Shown here: in pieces, positions 46,893 to 57,488 of the stretch
How positions within the stretch are numbered: the first letter of the stretch is position 1
How the letters are laid out: the number at the start of each line of letters is the position of its first letter
Assembly: GCA_947179155.2 (NCBI GenBank)
Contig: OX359267.1
Span: 42,308,292 to 42,372,291, forward strand
Origin: Hedera helix
Lineage: Eukaryota > Streptophyta > Magnoliopsida > Apiales > Araliaceae
Length of the DNA: 64,000 nt
Reading direction: 5' to 3'
Notes under the pieces: model-generated
The model's input: the letters and a program-made list of their open reading frames with translations, nothing else
Databases searched by the model: none
What the model was told of the DNA's origin: nothing
Position numbers and translations under genes: made by a program

Positions 46893-47210
46893 TTGATTGT
46901 ATCACCGTTTCAATCATTCAATGAAGGACATGCTGATGAAAATGAAGATGATGCAGATAACGCAAATAATGCGGATAGTACGAGTGACGCTAATGATGTG
47001 GATGTTACAGATAGTGCGGTTGACACAAATGATGCAGATAATATGGATATCGCTGATGATACGGATGGTGTGAATGATAGTGGGGAATATAACAACGGTG
47101 ACAGTGATGAAGTTGAAGTGTTTGGGGATTTGAGTCGAAAGAGAAATTGTTGGGATACTTTTCAAATCTTATTCAGACATGAAGTTGAAGTAGTTGAAAA
47201 TTCGACTTGA
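46893..47210 (+). CDS. Asp/Asn-rich ORF in the small LTR element
   Basis: 105 codons filling most of the internal part. After a short start (MIVSPFQSFNEGH) there are about 60 residues of D, N, A, V and T (DADNANNADSTSDANDVD, TNDADNMDIADDTDG), then DEVEVFGDLSRKRNCWD. The DNA is a degenerate GAYGCNNATAAT-type coding minisatellite. It may be a shrunken remnant of a copia Gag-Pol linker or a simple-sequence expansion. Whether it is translated is unknown, and no conserved domain is seen. Confidence 0.4.
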   Translation: MIVSPFQSFNEGHADENEDDADNANNADSTSDANDVDVTDSAVDTNDADNMDIADDTDGVNDSGEYNNGDSDEVEVFGDLSRKRNCWDTFQILFRHEVEVVENST

Positions 47211-47291
47211 GAGAGAAATTGTTAGGATACTCCTTTAATCATATTCAGAAAAAAATTGTTGATATGGAAAGGAAGAAGTTTTATTTTTAAT
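47149..47291 (+). repeat. Tandem duplication at the 3' LTR boundary
   Basis: AGAGAAATTGTTGGGATACT, then TTTCAAATCTTATTCAGA, at 47140-47177 is repeated about 71 bp later as AGAGAAATTGTTAGGATACT, then CCTTTAATCATATTCAGA. The LTR start is thus present twice, so two possible 3' LTR starts exist (47150 and 47220). Confidence 0.75.
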
Positions 47292-47757
47292 AGGAGTATT
47301 ATTATTAGAAGGAATTTTATTATTTTGGAAGTGTCATATTTTAAATAGAAAGAGAAAAATTGTGAATACTCTATAAATAAAGTACTATGTTTAATTATTG
47401 AAGTGTAGCACAACTAAAAGTCATGTAACATTCTAAGAGTTGAGAAAAGGTGTAAGTGGATATTTTTGTGAAGGAGCGAGTTTTTACAGTTTTTATATTT
47501 CGTGCAAAAAAATTATATTATGGGAGGAACAGTTATTTAGTTTTTATTCCATACAGAAAATTATGTCGTGCTATTGTGTAACTTCAAATTTTAAAGCGTA
47601 AAACTTAAAAAGAATTTACAACTCCATTATTATTATGATAATAGAGATTTAGAATTTGGCCTGTAACTTTTTTTTAAAAAAAAATTCACGTTAAATTATA
47701 TATTATTCTTCTCTTTTTATTGTATATTATTTAATTTGCGTTTAGTTAATTCCGACA
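47220..47757 (+). repeat. 3' LTR of the small element
   Basis: TATA box CTCTATAAATAAAG near 47369. It has more substitutions and small indels relative to the 5' LTR than seen between the chromovirus LTRs, so the element is older. Confidence 0.87.
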
Positions 47758-48350
47758 ATTCATTCATTTGATGAGCGGCATATATACACATAATGACATA
47801 CATCAATTATATATCAATTCTATACCATTTTACTATTTTTGGCAAAATTTTCATATTATTTTATTTTATTTTAATTAAGCACAACAATCGAGATTTATTT
47901 ATTTTTTTCTCAAAAGAGGAAGGTTGATATAAAATTAATGTATGTTGGATGTATGCGTATATTTATTCATTAGTTAGGCCATTTTGTGGCATTTATCGAC
48001 CCAAGCTGGAGCCTGACAAGGCAATAATGTCCATAACTGACATGCATTAATCCAATATGAGTGGTTTTATATTTATCTTTAAATTTGATCCATAAGCCTT
48101 ATCTTTATATAAGATAAAAAAATATGATCCCACTTTATTTATAAAATATAAATAAAGTGGGACCATTTTCTTTCGTCTTTTTTGTGGGTAGAACCAGTGG
48201 ATAAATTTTGAGGGAAAGTTTAGAATTTTTCATCAAATATCCACTTGTTCCTGACACGGTTGCTTGGCAATATATATAAACTAGTAATTGTCCGTACACG
48301 ATATAACAAAAAATTAAATTAAAATTTAAAAAATAAAAATTATAAATATT
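47758..48350. other. AT-rich intergenic DNA with a fold-back
   Basis: No gene. 48060-48250 resembles 50580-50760 (shared TTATTTATAAAATATAAATAAA, TTTCGTCTTTTTT, GGATAAATTTTGAGG), so a dispersed repeat of about 180 bp is present twice. Confidence 0.55.
48128..48162. repeat. Perfect inverted repeat (16-bp arms, 3-bp loop)
   Basis: TCCCACTTTATTTATA, AAA, TATAAATAAAGTGGGA. The corresponding place in the second copy (about 50653-50680) keeps a shorter inverted repeat. Confidence 0.9.
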
Positions 48351-48360
48351 ATTATTATCG

Positions 48361-48422
<62 letters not shown>

Positions 48423-48448
48423 ATTATCAGTATAATTATTATTATCGG

Positions 48449-48483
<35 letters not shown>

Positions 48484-48629
48484 ATTATTATCAGTATTAT
48501 TATTATTATTACTAATGAAAAATTATATTAAAATTAGATTAAAATTTGAAATATAAAAATATTATTATTATCTGTATTATTATTAAGGAACTTATAAAAT
48601 ATAAAAATTATACATATTATTATTATCGA

Positions 48630-48662
<33 letters not shown>

Positions 48663-48847
48663 TAACGATTATTATTATAGTAATAATTATTATTATTATA
48701 ATAATAATAATTGTTATTACTATTATTATATAGTTTATTATTATTATTATTATAATTATAATAATTATTAGTATTATTATTATTACTATTATTATTAGTA
48801 TTGTTAATATTAATAATATTATTACTATTATTATATCAATAATAGTA

Positions 48848-48921
<74 letters not shown>

Positions 48922-49095
48922 CCTTCTTATTATTGTTATTGTTATTATTATTATTATTATTGTTATTATTATTATTAATATAATAATTGTTACAACAATA
49001 ATAATAATAATAATAATAATAATTACTATAATAATAATAATTATTATTATTACTATTATTATATTAATTATTATTATTATTTTTTTTATTATTAA
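48351..49095. repeat. ATT/TAT microsatellite region
   Basis: Several long (ATT)n tracts (purest about 48361-48420 and 48848-48922) separated by TAATAATTATTATTATAATAAT palindromic stretches that could fold back. Two sub-blocks share AAAATTATACATATTATTATTATCG-like starts (near 48335 and 48600), so the array partly arose by duplication. Confidence 0.95.
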
Positions 49096-50330
49096 GAATG
49101 ATTTTTTTATGCCATATTAATCACTGATAATAATAAGTTGGTATCTATATTATAAACCGGTCATGGACAACTTGGTGTGATTGTACCACAATTCCCCCTC
49201 CCCCCCCCTCTTTTGCCCTTATTAGTTTAGTTATTATAATACTATTTTGCTCTTTTTTTAATTAATTTTTTACTATTTTTCATTTAATCTTTTAAATTTA
49301 TAATTTTATTTATTTTATTCTACATAATTTTCATCAGATTTGAATATTAATAGTGGTGACATGATAATTAAATTATAATAATAAATTTGAAAATATTATT
49401 ATTTTTATATTAATACGAGTAAAAAGATAACTTTTTATTATGGGGATTTACCGGCTAACGACATGATCACCACGAAATTGGATTGTGGGGGTAATTGCAT
49501 CAACGCAACTAAAAGATGTCTTTTTGTCCGAAATCTGCTTCGCAAGAATTTTGATGTGTTGACTAAGGGCACCGATCTGCTGTAGATGTTTTTTTTTTTT
49601 TTTTTTTTTTTCTGCTGTACGTAAGATCTGGTCCTGTTTTGTGCATGGGGTTTCTGTTTCTATCATTCCATGCATTTGGAGCAGTAACATTTTATATATT
49701 CGAACCCAAATGTTTAAATAAAATAAAATAATTATTAAACAAACAAATTTTACAAAAATGTCTGCTGCATTTAGAAATTTTCAATAAGAATTATTAGTGC
49801 ATCAAAAGTACAAAACATTTGGATCGATAGACAAAGAAACGGAAAATAGCATGCTGACTCTAGTTAATGGTTATGTGCTGTATAAGTAAAAATAAGAATA
49901 AATTACTTGGTTCACTCGTATGATTTACAATAGAGATCGAGAGTTCAAATATTATTGATTCACATTCAACTGAATTGCAAATATTGTTGATTCACATTCA
50001 ACTAAAACCCTAAATATTAAAAAATCTTTTTCTCATTGGGGAAATATATATGAATATGTCTTAGGTAAATCTTGATTCACGTAAAGAAAATTTAAAAAAA
50101 TTCAAATAGGACTCTTATTCGGCTACTAGAGTTTAAAATTAATATAATTCATTTAACTTTTAAAAATAATAAACAACTTATTTATTTAAAAAATCAATAA
50201 ACTCTCGTCAACCTACTAGAAAAACTTACAAATAATTTTTTTACATGAATATCATTAAGCTTTCAATTGATTGATAAAAGTACTAAAAATTTGACAACTA
50301 CTTCAACCTTAGTTAATCAAAAGGACAACA
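49096..50330. other. AT-rich intergenic DNA
   Basis: 49440-49690 is less AT-rich and holds an 80-codon minus-strand ORF with a lysine run produced by a T22 tract (49589-49610); no known motif, so not called as a gene. The rest shows nothing recognisable. Confidence 0.5.
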
Positions 50331-50334
50331 CTAC

Positions 50335-50505
50335 ATATATAATATTGAATATTATATTTATTATAATTATTAAAAAATAGAATTTAATATAAATTTTTAT
50401 ATTAAATTTTATTTAATATAATATTTAATTATTAAAATATAAAATTTAATAATTAAAATTAAAATTAATATAATATTTAATATTATATTTTGTTGTCATG
50501 TTTGT
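50335..50505. repeat. AT-only fold-back, possible MITE
   Basis: ATATAATATTGAATATTATATTT at the left faces AATATAATATTTAATATTATATTT at the right, with more AATATAAA/TTTATATT palindromes between. No clear target duplication. Confidence 0.4.
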
Positions 50506-50970
50506 AAACGGCAAGGCCTTGTTAATCATGAAGTACTTCACATAATTATGGAGAATGTTACTATATGATTTTGCTACGAGTGGTTCTATATTTACTCATT
50601 TTTTTGATTCATTAGTTCTATTTTTATATAAAACGAAGGAGTATGATTCTATTTTATTTATAAAATATAAATAAAATATTTCGTCTTTTTTACGAGTAGA
50701 GTTAACGGATAAATTTTGAGGATAAGTTTAAAATTTTTCGTTTGCTAAACGTAAGGTATAAGAAGAGTGAGCGAGGTGACATCGGCACGTAAAAAGCCGA
50801 GTTATTTCTTATTTATTTATTGAAGTTTCTATAAAAGTAATGACTTGAAAAGGCTATAGCTTTAATTGTCATCGCCGTCAGTAATTAATGGCTTGACATG
50901 GACAACTCTGTCTTGAATCCATATTAAAGTACACAAAATCTCATCCTGAACTGTTAACTATAAATAAAAT

Positions 50971-51085
50971 ATTTTTATTATACGTAATAATTTTTTATAA
51001 AATAATAAATTTTATAAAATAATTAAAATATAAAATTTATTATTTTATAAAAAATCATTATATGAATTATTACATATAATATAAT
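50971..51085. repeat. Fold-back repeat with 27-bp perfect arms
   Basis: Arms 50990-51016 and 51029-51055 are exact reverse complements around a 12-bp loop, and the match extends imperfectly outwards (ATTATACGTAAT against ATTACATATAAT). It has the form of a small fold-back element; the target site is unclear. Confidence 0.75.
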
Positions 51086-51858
51086 TTTTAAAAAAAGTTG
51101 GAGTCAATCGTTAATATGAACACGGTATTATGGAGTACGTGGCTCGAGCCTCACAAACTGGAAAATGCAACAACTCTTCTCCCTTTCCTTATTATGGAGT
51201 AGGGTAGACCGTTTTGTGTAGACCAAAAAAATTCAGAAATATGAATAGTTAAATAGTACTATACTCTTTCCTTTTTTCACAAAAGAATTTTATTTATAAA
51301 ATTTATAAATATTAAAGATATATTTTATTGCATGTATATTTGAAAAATAACGAGTTAATAATTTAGCGGTGTAAACGAGTGTTGACATGATATATGACAT
51401 TGGCATTAAAATTTATTAGTGTTTTATCGGTGAATTGAAACATTCCAATTATCAGACACTCCCATAATCTATTCAATTTTTAATTTTTTTGAGAAGCATA
51501 ATATATACACTTTGCATGTCAAAATAGTTGGGAAGATTTTGTGACCTGATCAGATTGGAACTTTTCATAGTAAGGTTTAATGTGTGATCCATATATTTGG
51601 AAGGAAATAAAATAATACGCTCTTTATCTTTTTAGAAAAATAAACAATAATTGAAAAGAGCTTGGTAGTAATTTAGATTACTATCCGTCCGTTCTAAAAT
51701 TATAGATACATTTTGATCTTTTAAGATTAGTCCTAAAAATCACATCCATATACCATCAGAAAATGTTTCAAATAACATTATGCAAAATGAAGTTTTCTCA
51801 TAATCCATGCAGCAATGTCTTAATTCTTCTTCTTAAGTCGGAGAGAATTTCCTCAATT
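51086..51858. other. Intergenic DNA, nothing recognised
   Basis: AT-rich; no ORF, repeat boundary or RNA gene seen. Confidence 0.5.
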
Positions 51859-52413
51859 CTACAAAGGTGATCTAAATTTATATGGAAGCGCTTGAATCTC
51901 ATCAAGAAAGCTTAGCTTAGTATGACCTTCAACCCTTCCTCATCTGAAACCAAAGAGATCATGAACTGAGAATTTTGTTGCTTCATATTCATGCAAAACC
52001 CGAAATTATTAACATACGTTTCTTCTGTTTCAAAATTATATATTCATTAATTTGTAAAATGGCTACTTTTAGGATGAATTTTATTTTTTTAAACTTATCC
52101 TCTAACATCGGTTAAAAATATAATAATGATAATTAAGAATAAAAGTAATAATATGTCGTGTCACTTTATAGTCTAAATATATTACCTATCTCTATGGAAA
52201 CAGACTAAAAATAAAATGTATCTACAATTTTGGATAGGAGGAGTACTAAAAGACTAAAAGATTCTGCGAGATTTTGGAGTGGGGGGGATATGAATTTGCG
52301 AATTACCTAATTTGGGTACTATATGACCTCAAGGGTGATATATATATCACAAAAGGTTCTACAAGATCCCAGAAGTTCAATTGCTGGTAATTTTGTGAAA
52401 TCGTCTTTCTCAC
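51859..52413 (-). pseudogene. FSH1/OVCA2-like hydrolase, partial copy B
   Basis: Two exons only, equivalent to exons 6 and 7 of the gene at 42754-46036: 52413-52307 (GEKDDFTKLPAIELLGS) and 51943-51859 (DEEGLKVIL...IQALPYKFRSPL). Exon 6 has an acceptor changed from AG to TG and a frameshift before the catalytic His segment. Exon 7 has a 5-bp insertion giving a stop. Nothing of exons 1-5 lies upstream (52414-52680). Most diverged from copy A apart from copy C. Confidence 0.82.
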
Positions 52414-52683
52414 CACACATATATATATATATATATATAAATACCATATATGTCTGTGTGCGCGTTATAGACAATGGACAACTAAGGACTGGTAAGGAAT
52501 TTATGTGCCCATAACTACTAGATAAGTAAAGGCCTAATATGCAACTAGAGCCAAGCATTGTAGCACAAAAGGTGATAGCAGAGGCTGAACAAAACGCTCT
52601 GGAGCACAACTATGTTGACAGGTTGGGGACCACACTGAAGTAGGAGTAGAGGATTATACAACAGATGAGCTAGAGTAAATTAA

Positions 52684-53006
52684 AATGGGGCAATCATCTG
52701 AAAGTTTTGAAGATCTCCTTGTATTCGGCTGAATATTTATTTGTTGTACCTATATGATTTTGGGGGGGGGGGGGGGGGGGGGGGGGGCGGCGGTTGTATT
52801 TAACTGAATATTTATTTGTTGTGCGTCGTATAAGATATTTTCTGTGTAACCGTTTGTATATTTTTTGAATTTTATAATTATTATATGTAACTAAAACGTG
52901 ATTAATTCTAGGAGATCCTTTTTGTATATATACCAACATCACATAATCAATAAAATAAGTTTTGGAGTTTTTCTCATTGAGTCGTGTTTTTCACATTCTC
53001 TCTATA
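52684..53006 (+). repeat. Extra copia LTR joined head to tail with the 5' LTR
   Basis: From ATCATCTGAAAGTTTTGAAGA to TTCTCTCTATA it matches 53090-53306 and 57245-57488 (GTAACCGTTTGTATATTTTT, AATCAATAAA, TTCTCATTGAGTCGTG). Its first part is altered. It holds a 26-bp G run at 52762-52787, flanked by a duplicated CTGAATATTTATTTGTTGT segment. Confidence 0.8.
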
Positions 53007-53306
53007 TAATGGAAGTTGAGAAAAATAAGGAAAATCAAATGAACTAAAAAAACAGAGGATACAATCAGATACATGGAAGCTCAAAATCATCTGGAAGTTT
53101 TGAAAATCGACTGAAGATTTATTTGTTGTACCTATAAGATATTTTTCGTGTAACCGTTTGTATATTTTTAAATTTTATAATTAGTATAAGTAACTATAAT
53201 GTGATTAATTCTAGAGATACTTTTTGCATATATACCAACATCATATAATCAATAAAGCAGGTTTTGGAGTTTTTCTCATTGAGTCGTGTTCTTCACGTTC
53301 TTTATA
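53005..53306 (+). repeat. 5' LTR of the copia element (302 bp)
   Basis: TATAATGGAAGTTGAG to TTCTTTATA. The right boundary is fixed by the abutting primer site, the left by comparison with 57172. Confidence 0.82.
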
Positions 53307-53318
53307 TGGCATCAGAGC
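53307..53318 (+). other. Primer-binding site, initiator tRNA-Met type
   Basis: TGGCATCAGAGC directly after the LTR; one mismatch from TGGTATCAGAGC, and the same variant as in the chromovirus at 29121-29137. Confidence 0.85.
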
Positions 53319-53328
53319 TCTAAATGTC

Positions 53329-54228
53329 CACCGAGAATAGATCATACATTTCACTCATGTCTTCCTCAAGCACCCTAAACACACAACCACCCTCCTCTAT
53401 CGATACACCACTTGTTGTTTTCAACATCACCACCCAAATCAATGAGAAGCTTACATCCTCGACCTTTCCATAGTGGCGTGCCCAATTTGAAGCTTTATTA
53501 ATTGGGTATAATGTAATGGACTATATCAGTGGTGACTCTGTGTTTCCCATTTCCGATGGTACCCCATCATCCCACTTAAAAAAAAAAAAACTCACCGGGT
53601 TTAACAAGACAAACTTACCTTAAGTGCTATTCTTCCCTCCACATCACCCACCATTACTCATTTAATTGCCATTGCTAAGACCTCTCACGAGGCTTGGAAG
53701 AAATTAAGTAATATGTATGCAAGCAAATCGCATACAAGAGCCATGCAACTTAAGGAAGAACTCACCATGATACAGCGTGGGAATAGATCGATTCCAGATT
53801 ATCTTCACTCTGTCAAAGCCTTAGCTGACGAATTCGCACTTATTGATCACCCAATTTTTGATAACGATCTTACTATCAACGTCCTCAATGGCTTGGGTCC
53901 CGATTTTAGGGACATTGCTGCTCTAATTCGTGCAAGAAAGAAATCTATTGCCTTTGAAGAATTGTATGATTTGCTTGTTGGGCATGAGAGTTACCTCTAC
54001 AAAATGGAAGCTGCCACTCAGCAGCTTGTTGCAACGGCAAATTACATAAATAGAAGAACAGGTTCTAGAGGGCCACAATCAAAAGGTTATTATAAGTCCA
54101 ACGGGCCTTCAAAACAGCTTACACTCGTAATTTCTCAGGCCCATCTAAAGACCAGTGACGACCCAATTCAAATCAACACAAATATCAACCTAAATGTCAA
54201 CTTTGTGTACTTCTTGTTTAGAATATGA
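53329..54228 (+). pseudogene. Copia gag, broken
   Basis: A start at 53329 gives MSTENRSYISLMSSSS with a stop after about 50 codons. It resumes out of frame, and 53713-54228 is open for 171 codons with LKEELTMIQRGNRSIPDYL, VKALADEFALIDHPI and DLTINVLNGLGPDFRDI, the UBN2-type Gag of plant copia elements. The zinc-knuckle region after residue 150 is lost or out of frame. An A12 run at 53579-53590 marks one frameshift. Confidence 0.85.
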
Positions 54229-55310
54229 TGGCACTGATGAAGTCATTCTTGGTAATGGTACGATTTTGGAAGTCACACATTCTAGTTCTCTAGCCTTACA
54301 TTGTCCACAAAAGACTTTTTTTTTTTTCTTTTCTGCGTGAAACTATTTATGTCCCAAATATTCGTAAGAATTTAATTTCTGTTCATCACTTTACCAAACA
54401 AAATAATGTCTTCATTGAATTTCATCCACTTTATTTTCTTGTGAAGGAACAAAGCATGGGGGGCGATACTACTTAGAGGTGCATGTGAAAATGGTGTCTA
54501 CATGTTTCCGACATCACCAGTGGCTTCTTCTTCAAAAATGGTTGCTAATGTGCATGAACGAATTTCAATTAATGGATGGCACAAGCGTCTTAGGCATCCT
54601 GCAATTAAATTAGTTCATAGCCTTGTTAATCATTTTTCCCTTCTGCTTACAAATAAAATGTCATCTTTATGTACTTATTGCTCTATTAATAAAGCTCATC
54701 AATAGCAATTTCGTGCCATAAGTTTTAAAAGAAATGCTCATCTTGATATTATATATACTGGTGTATGTGGCCCCGCACATCAAATTGGGCTTGATAGTTC
54801 ATGATATTACCTAATTCTTGTTGATCACTACACAAAATACATGTGTTTTTATCCTATGAGAGCAAATCATGTGTGTTTAGCATTTTTCCACAATTTAAGA
54901 ATGTCGTGGAAACACGCTTCAATTCAAAAATCAAAAGTTTATACTCTGATAGTGGTGGTGAATTTATTGGCTTAAAACAATATCTATCATTTTATGGTAT
55001 TAGTCACTACACCACCGCACCCTACAAGCCCTAAAAAAAACTGTGTTTCTGAACGTTACAATTGTCACCCTGTCAAAACAGCCCTCACTCTCATCCATGA
55101 TGCCTCTCTTCCTTTCACTTATTGGCCTCATGCGTTTCAAACCGCAATATATATCATAAATAGACAACCAACTCCACTTCTTCAAAATAAGTCTCCTTTT
55201 GAAGCTTTTTTTAACCGAACCCCCAATTATCTTAAATTAAGAAAATTTGGTTGTCTTTGTTTCCCTCTCACCAAGCCTTACAATACTCACAAACTCCAAC
55301 AAAAATAAAA
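54229..55310 (+). pseudogene. Copia protease remnant and integrase, broken
   Basis: GAG-pre-integrase motif INGWHKRLRHPAIKLVHSLV then LCTYCSINKAH (54502-54705) marks the integrase zinc finger. The core follows in shifted frames: LILVDHYTKYM (first Asp), SDSGGEFIGLKQYL (second Asp), then NCVSERYNCHPVKTAL with the catalytic Glu in a degenerate context and PFTYWPHAFQTAIYIINRQP. 55310-55870 is a degraded linker to RT. Confidence 0.85.
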
Positions 55311-55877
55311 ACCGTGTTTGTTTCTTGGGTACTCTCTAACATAAAATGCTTATAAATGCATGGATCCAACCACTAAGAAGCTTTACTTGTCAAGCCACAC
55401 CTTATTTGATGAGTCTTGAAGCCTAATTGAAACCCAAGGCTCACTGTTAAACGATAGCCAAAACACCCTTATGGCAGCATCATTCATTGATCTCTAGATT
55501 CTCCGAAACTCACGCATCTCGTCTGCTGACCCTTCCTTATCTCCAGCCAACGTATTCGCGCCTTCATCTCTATCATTGTCATCGACAATCTCGAAAACAG
55601 CTGTCGTCGCTGACGCATCACATCTAGGTAACATCTATCCCTCCTCTGTTCATGCACATCGTTACTCTCATGTTGCCCTAATCTCACACGATTTAAATTT
55701 GAATGCATTAAATTCTAATTTAAATATTAATTCATCTCATCAATCATCATCTATGCATGCTTCTGATCAAGTTCCTAGGTCAATAGATCATGTTCCAACC
55801 GAAAATTCATTTTCTAGAGAAAATCCCTCTTCCCGCATTCATACCATGGACTTGATTATAAAGAAGCTTTTAGCCCT

Positions 55878-57034
55878 GTGGTAAAGCCAGCTACAATACG
55901 ATTTGTTCTATGCATTGTCATTATCAATGGATGGGAGTTAAGGCAAATGGATGTAAAGAATGTTTTCTCGCATGGAACATTGATTGAAACAGTGTTTATG
56001 ATGCAACCTCTTGGTTTTAAAGACATGTCAAAACCAGATCATGTTTGTAGATTAAAAAGGGCCATTTATGGGCGCAAACAAGCTCCAAGGACATGATATT
56101 CAGCCTTAAAAAATGCCTTACTTTAACTCGATTTTTCAAACTCAAAAGCTAATTCTTCTATATTTATATATTAACATAATTCTATTACGTGTTACTTTTT
56201 AGTTTATGCCGATAATCTTGTCATAACAGGAAGTGACAAAATTTTGTGAATTCGGTTGTTCATAGACTTGGTGATCAATTTTCTTTAAAAGATATTGGCT
56301 ATCTTCACTTCTTTTTAGGAGTGGAGGTAATTCCAACTTATGCAGGGTTGTTTTTATCACAAAAATATGTTCGTGATCTTTTGGAAACAACAAAAATGGA
56401 TGATGCAAAGGATGTTTACACTCTCATCTCCACCACTACACCTCTTCATTTAGTGGATGGTATAGCTGCATTTTATATCACAGAGTTCCGGAGAGTTATA
56501 GGCAGCTTGCAATATCTCTCCCTGACTTGTCCTGACATTTCTTCTGCGGTCAACAAGTTGTCACAATTCATACACATGCCAACTGTCAACCATTGGGCAG
56601 CCACCAAGAGACTTCTTCGTTATCTTAAGCAAACCATTTATCATGGTATCCATCTAAAAAAGTTAGCAGCTCCTTATCTCAAAACTTATAGTGATGTTGA
56701 TTATGGTGGAAACATTGATGATCAGACATCCACATCAGCATACATCAACTTCCTAGGTGAAAATCCCATATCAATGCATGGAGTTAAAAAAAACAAAGAG
56801 CTGTTGCCCGCTCATATATCAACAGAAGCTGAATATCGAGCTTTTGTAAATGCGGCATTAGAAACTATGTGGCTTCTTTCATTACTTCAAGAACTCGGCT
56901 TCCCACTCAAAGGGCAGCCATCTCTACTTTGTGACAACCTTGGAGCAACTCATTTAAACTTCAATCCAGTCCAACATTCAAGGATGAAGCATATACATAT
57001 TGATCTTCACTTTGTACGTGATCTAGTTCATTAA
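55878..57034 (+). pseudogene. Copia reverse transcriptase and RNase H, broken
   Basis: 55878-56096 carries RT words (ELRQMDVKNVFSHGTL, VCRLKRAIYGRKQAPRT). The catalytic stretch at about 56195-56235 reads LVYADNLVITGSD, so the YVDD box has become YADN, losing an essential Asp. 56246-57034 is open for 262 codons with FSLKDIGYLHFFLGVEV, LSQKYVRDLLE and RNase H blocks (YSDVDYGG, STEAEYRAFVNA, CDNLGATHL). A deletion or shift separates the pieces. Confidence 0.88.
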
Positions 57035-57171
57035 GGCACCCTTAATGTCCGTCATGTACACAATCAAGAACAACTGACAGATCTGATGACCAAGCACTTG
57101 TCCAAGCAGCGCACAAAATTCCTAAGAAACAAGATTGGCCTTGTCGACGGAAGCTCAATCTTGTGGGAGCG

Positions 57172-57488
57172 TATAAAAGGAAGTTTAGAAAAATCAGGAA
57201 AATCAAAGGAAATAAAAAACAGAGGATATAACCGAGATATATGGAAGCTGAAAATCATCTGAATGTTTTGAAGATCTCCTTGTAATCAACTGAAGATTTA
57301 TTTGTTGTACCTATAAGATATTTTTCATGTAACCGTTTGTATATTTTTGAATTTTATAATTAGTGTACGTAACTAAAACATGATTAATTCTAGGAGATTT
57401 TTTTTTTGTATATATACCTACATCACAGAATCAATAAAGCAGGTTTTGTAGTTATTCTCATTGAGTCGTGTTCTTCATATTCTTTATA
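57172..57488 (+). repeat. 3' LTR of the copia element (317 bp)
   Basis: TATAAAAGGAAGTTTAG to TTCTTTATA, preceded by TTGTGGGAGCG as a short purine-rich tract. It is directly followed by ACACTTTCACTC, start of the duplicated block. Confidence 0.82.

Larger units (their letters stand above)
46316..47757 (+). mobile_element. Small non-autonomous LTR retrotransposon (1442 bp)
   Basis: LTRs at 46316-46869 (554 bp, TGTTGGGATACTC...CCCAACA) and 47220-47757 (538 bp, TGTTAGGATACTCC...CCGACA) enclose a 350-bp internal part. Flanks ATGCA (46311-46315) and ATTCA (47758-47762) are a possible duplication with one mismatch. After the first LTR comes AGGGGTATCATGAGG, a weak match to the iMet primer site. No PR, RT or INT. 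It is larger than a typical TRIM but of that kind. TGTTGGGATA LTR starts are common in copia elements. Confidence 0.85.
53005..57488 (+). mobile_element. Ty1/copia retrotransposon, full length but inactive
   Basis: 5' LTR 53005-53306, primer-binding site 53307-53318, gag, integrase, RT and RNase H remnants in copia order (INT before RT), 3' LTR 57172-57488. LTR ends are TATAA...TTTATA rather than TG...CA, a non-canonical type known mainly from copia elements. Many stops and frameshifts; dead. Confidence 0.9.

Noticed and set aside
46910..47165. Minus-strand Ser/Ile-rich ORFs
   Set aside because: Antisense shadows of the Asp/Asn coding repeat.
49448..49690. 80-codon minus-strand ORF with poly-Lys
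   Set aside because: The lysine run comes from a T22 tract; no conserved motif and no supporting context.
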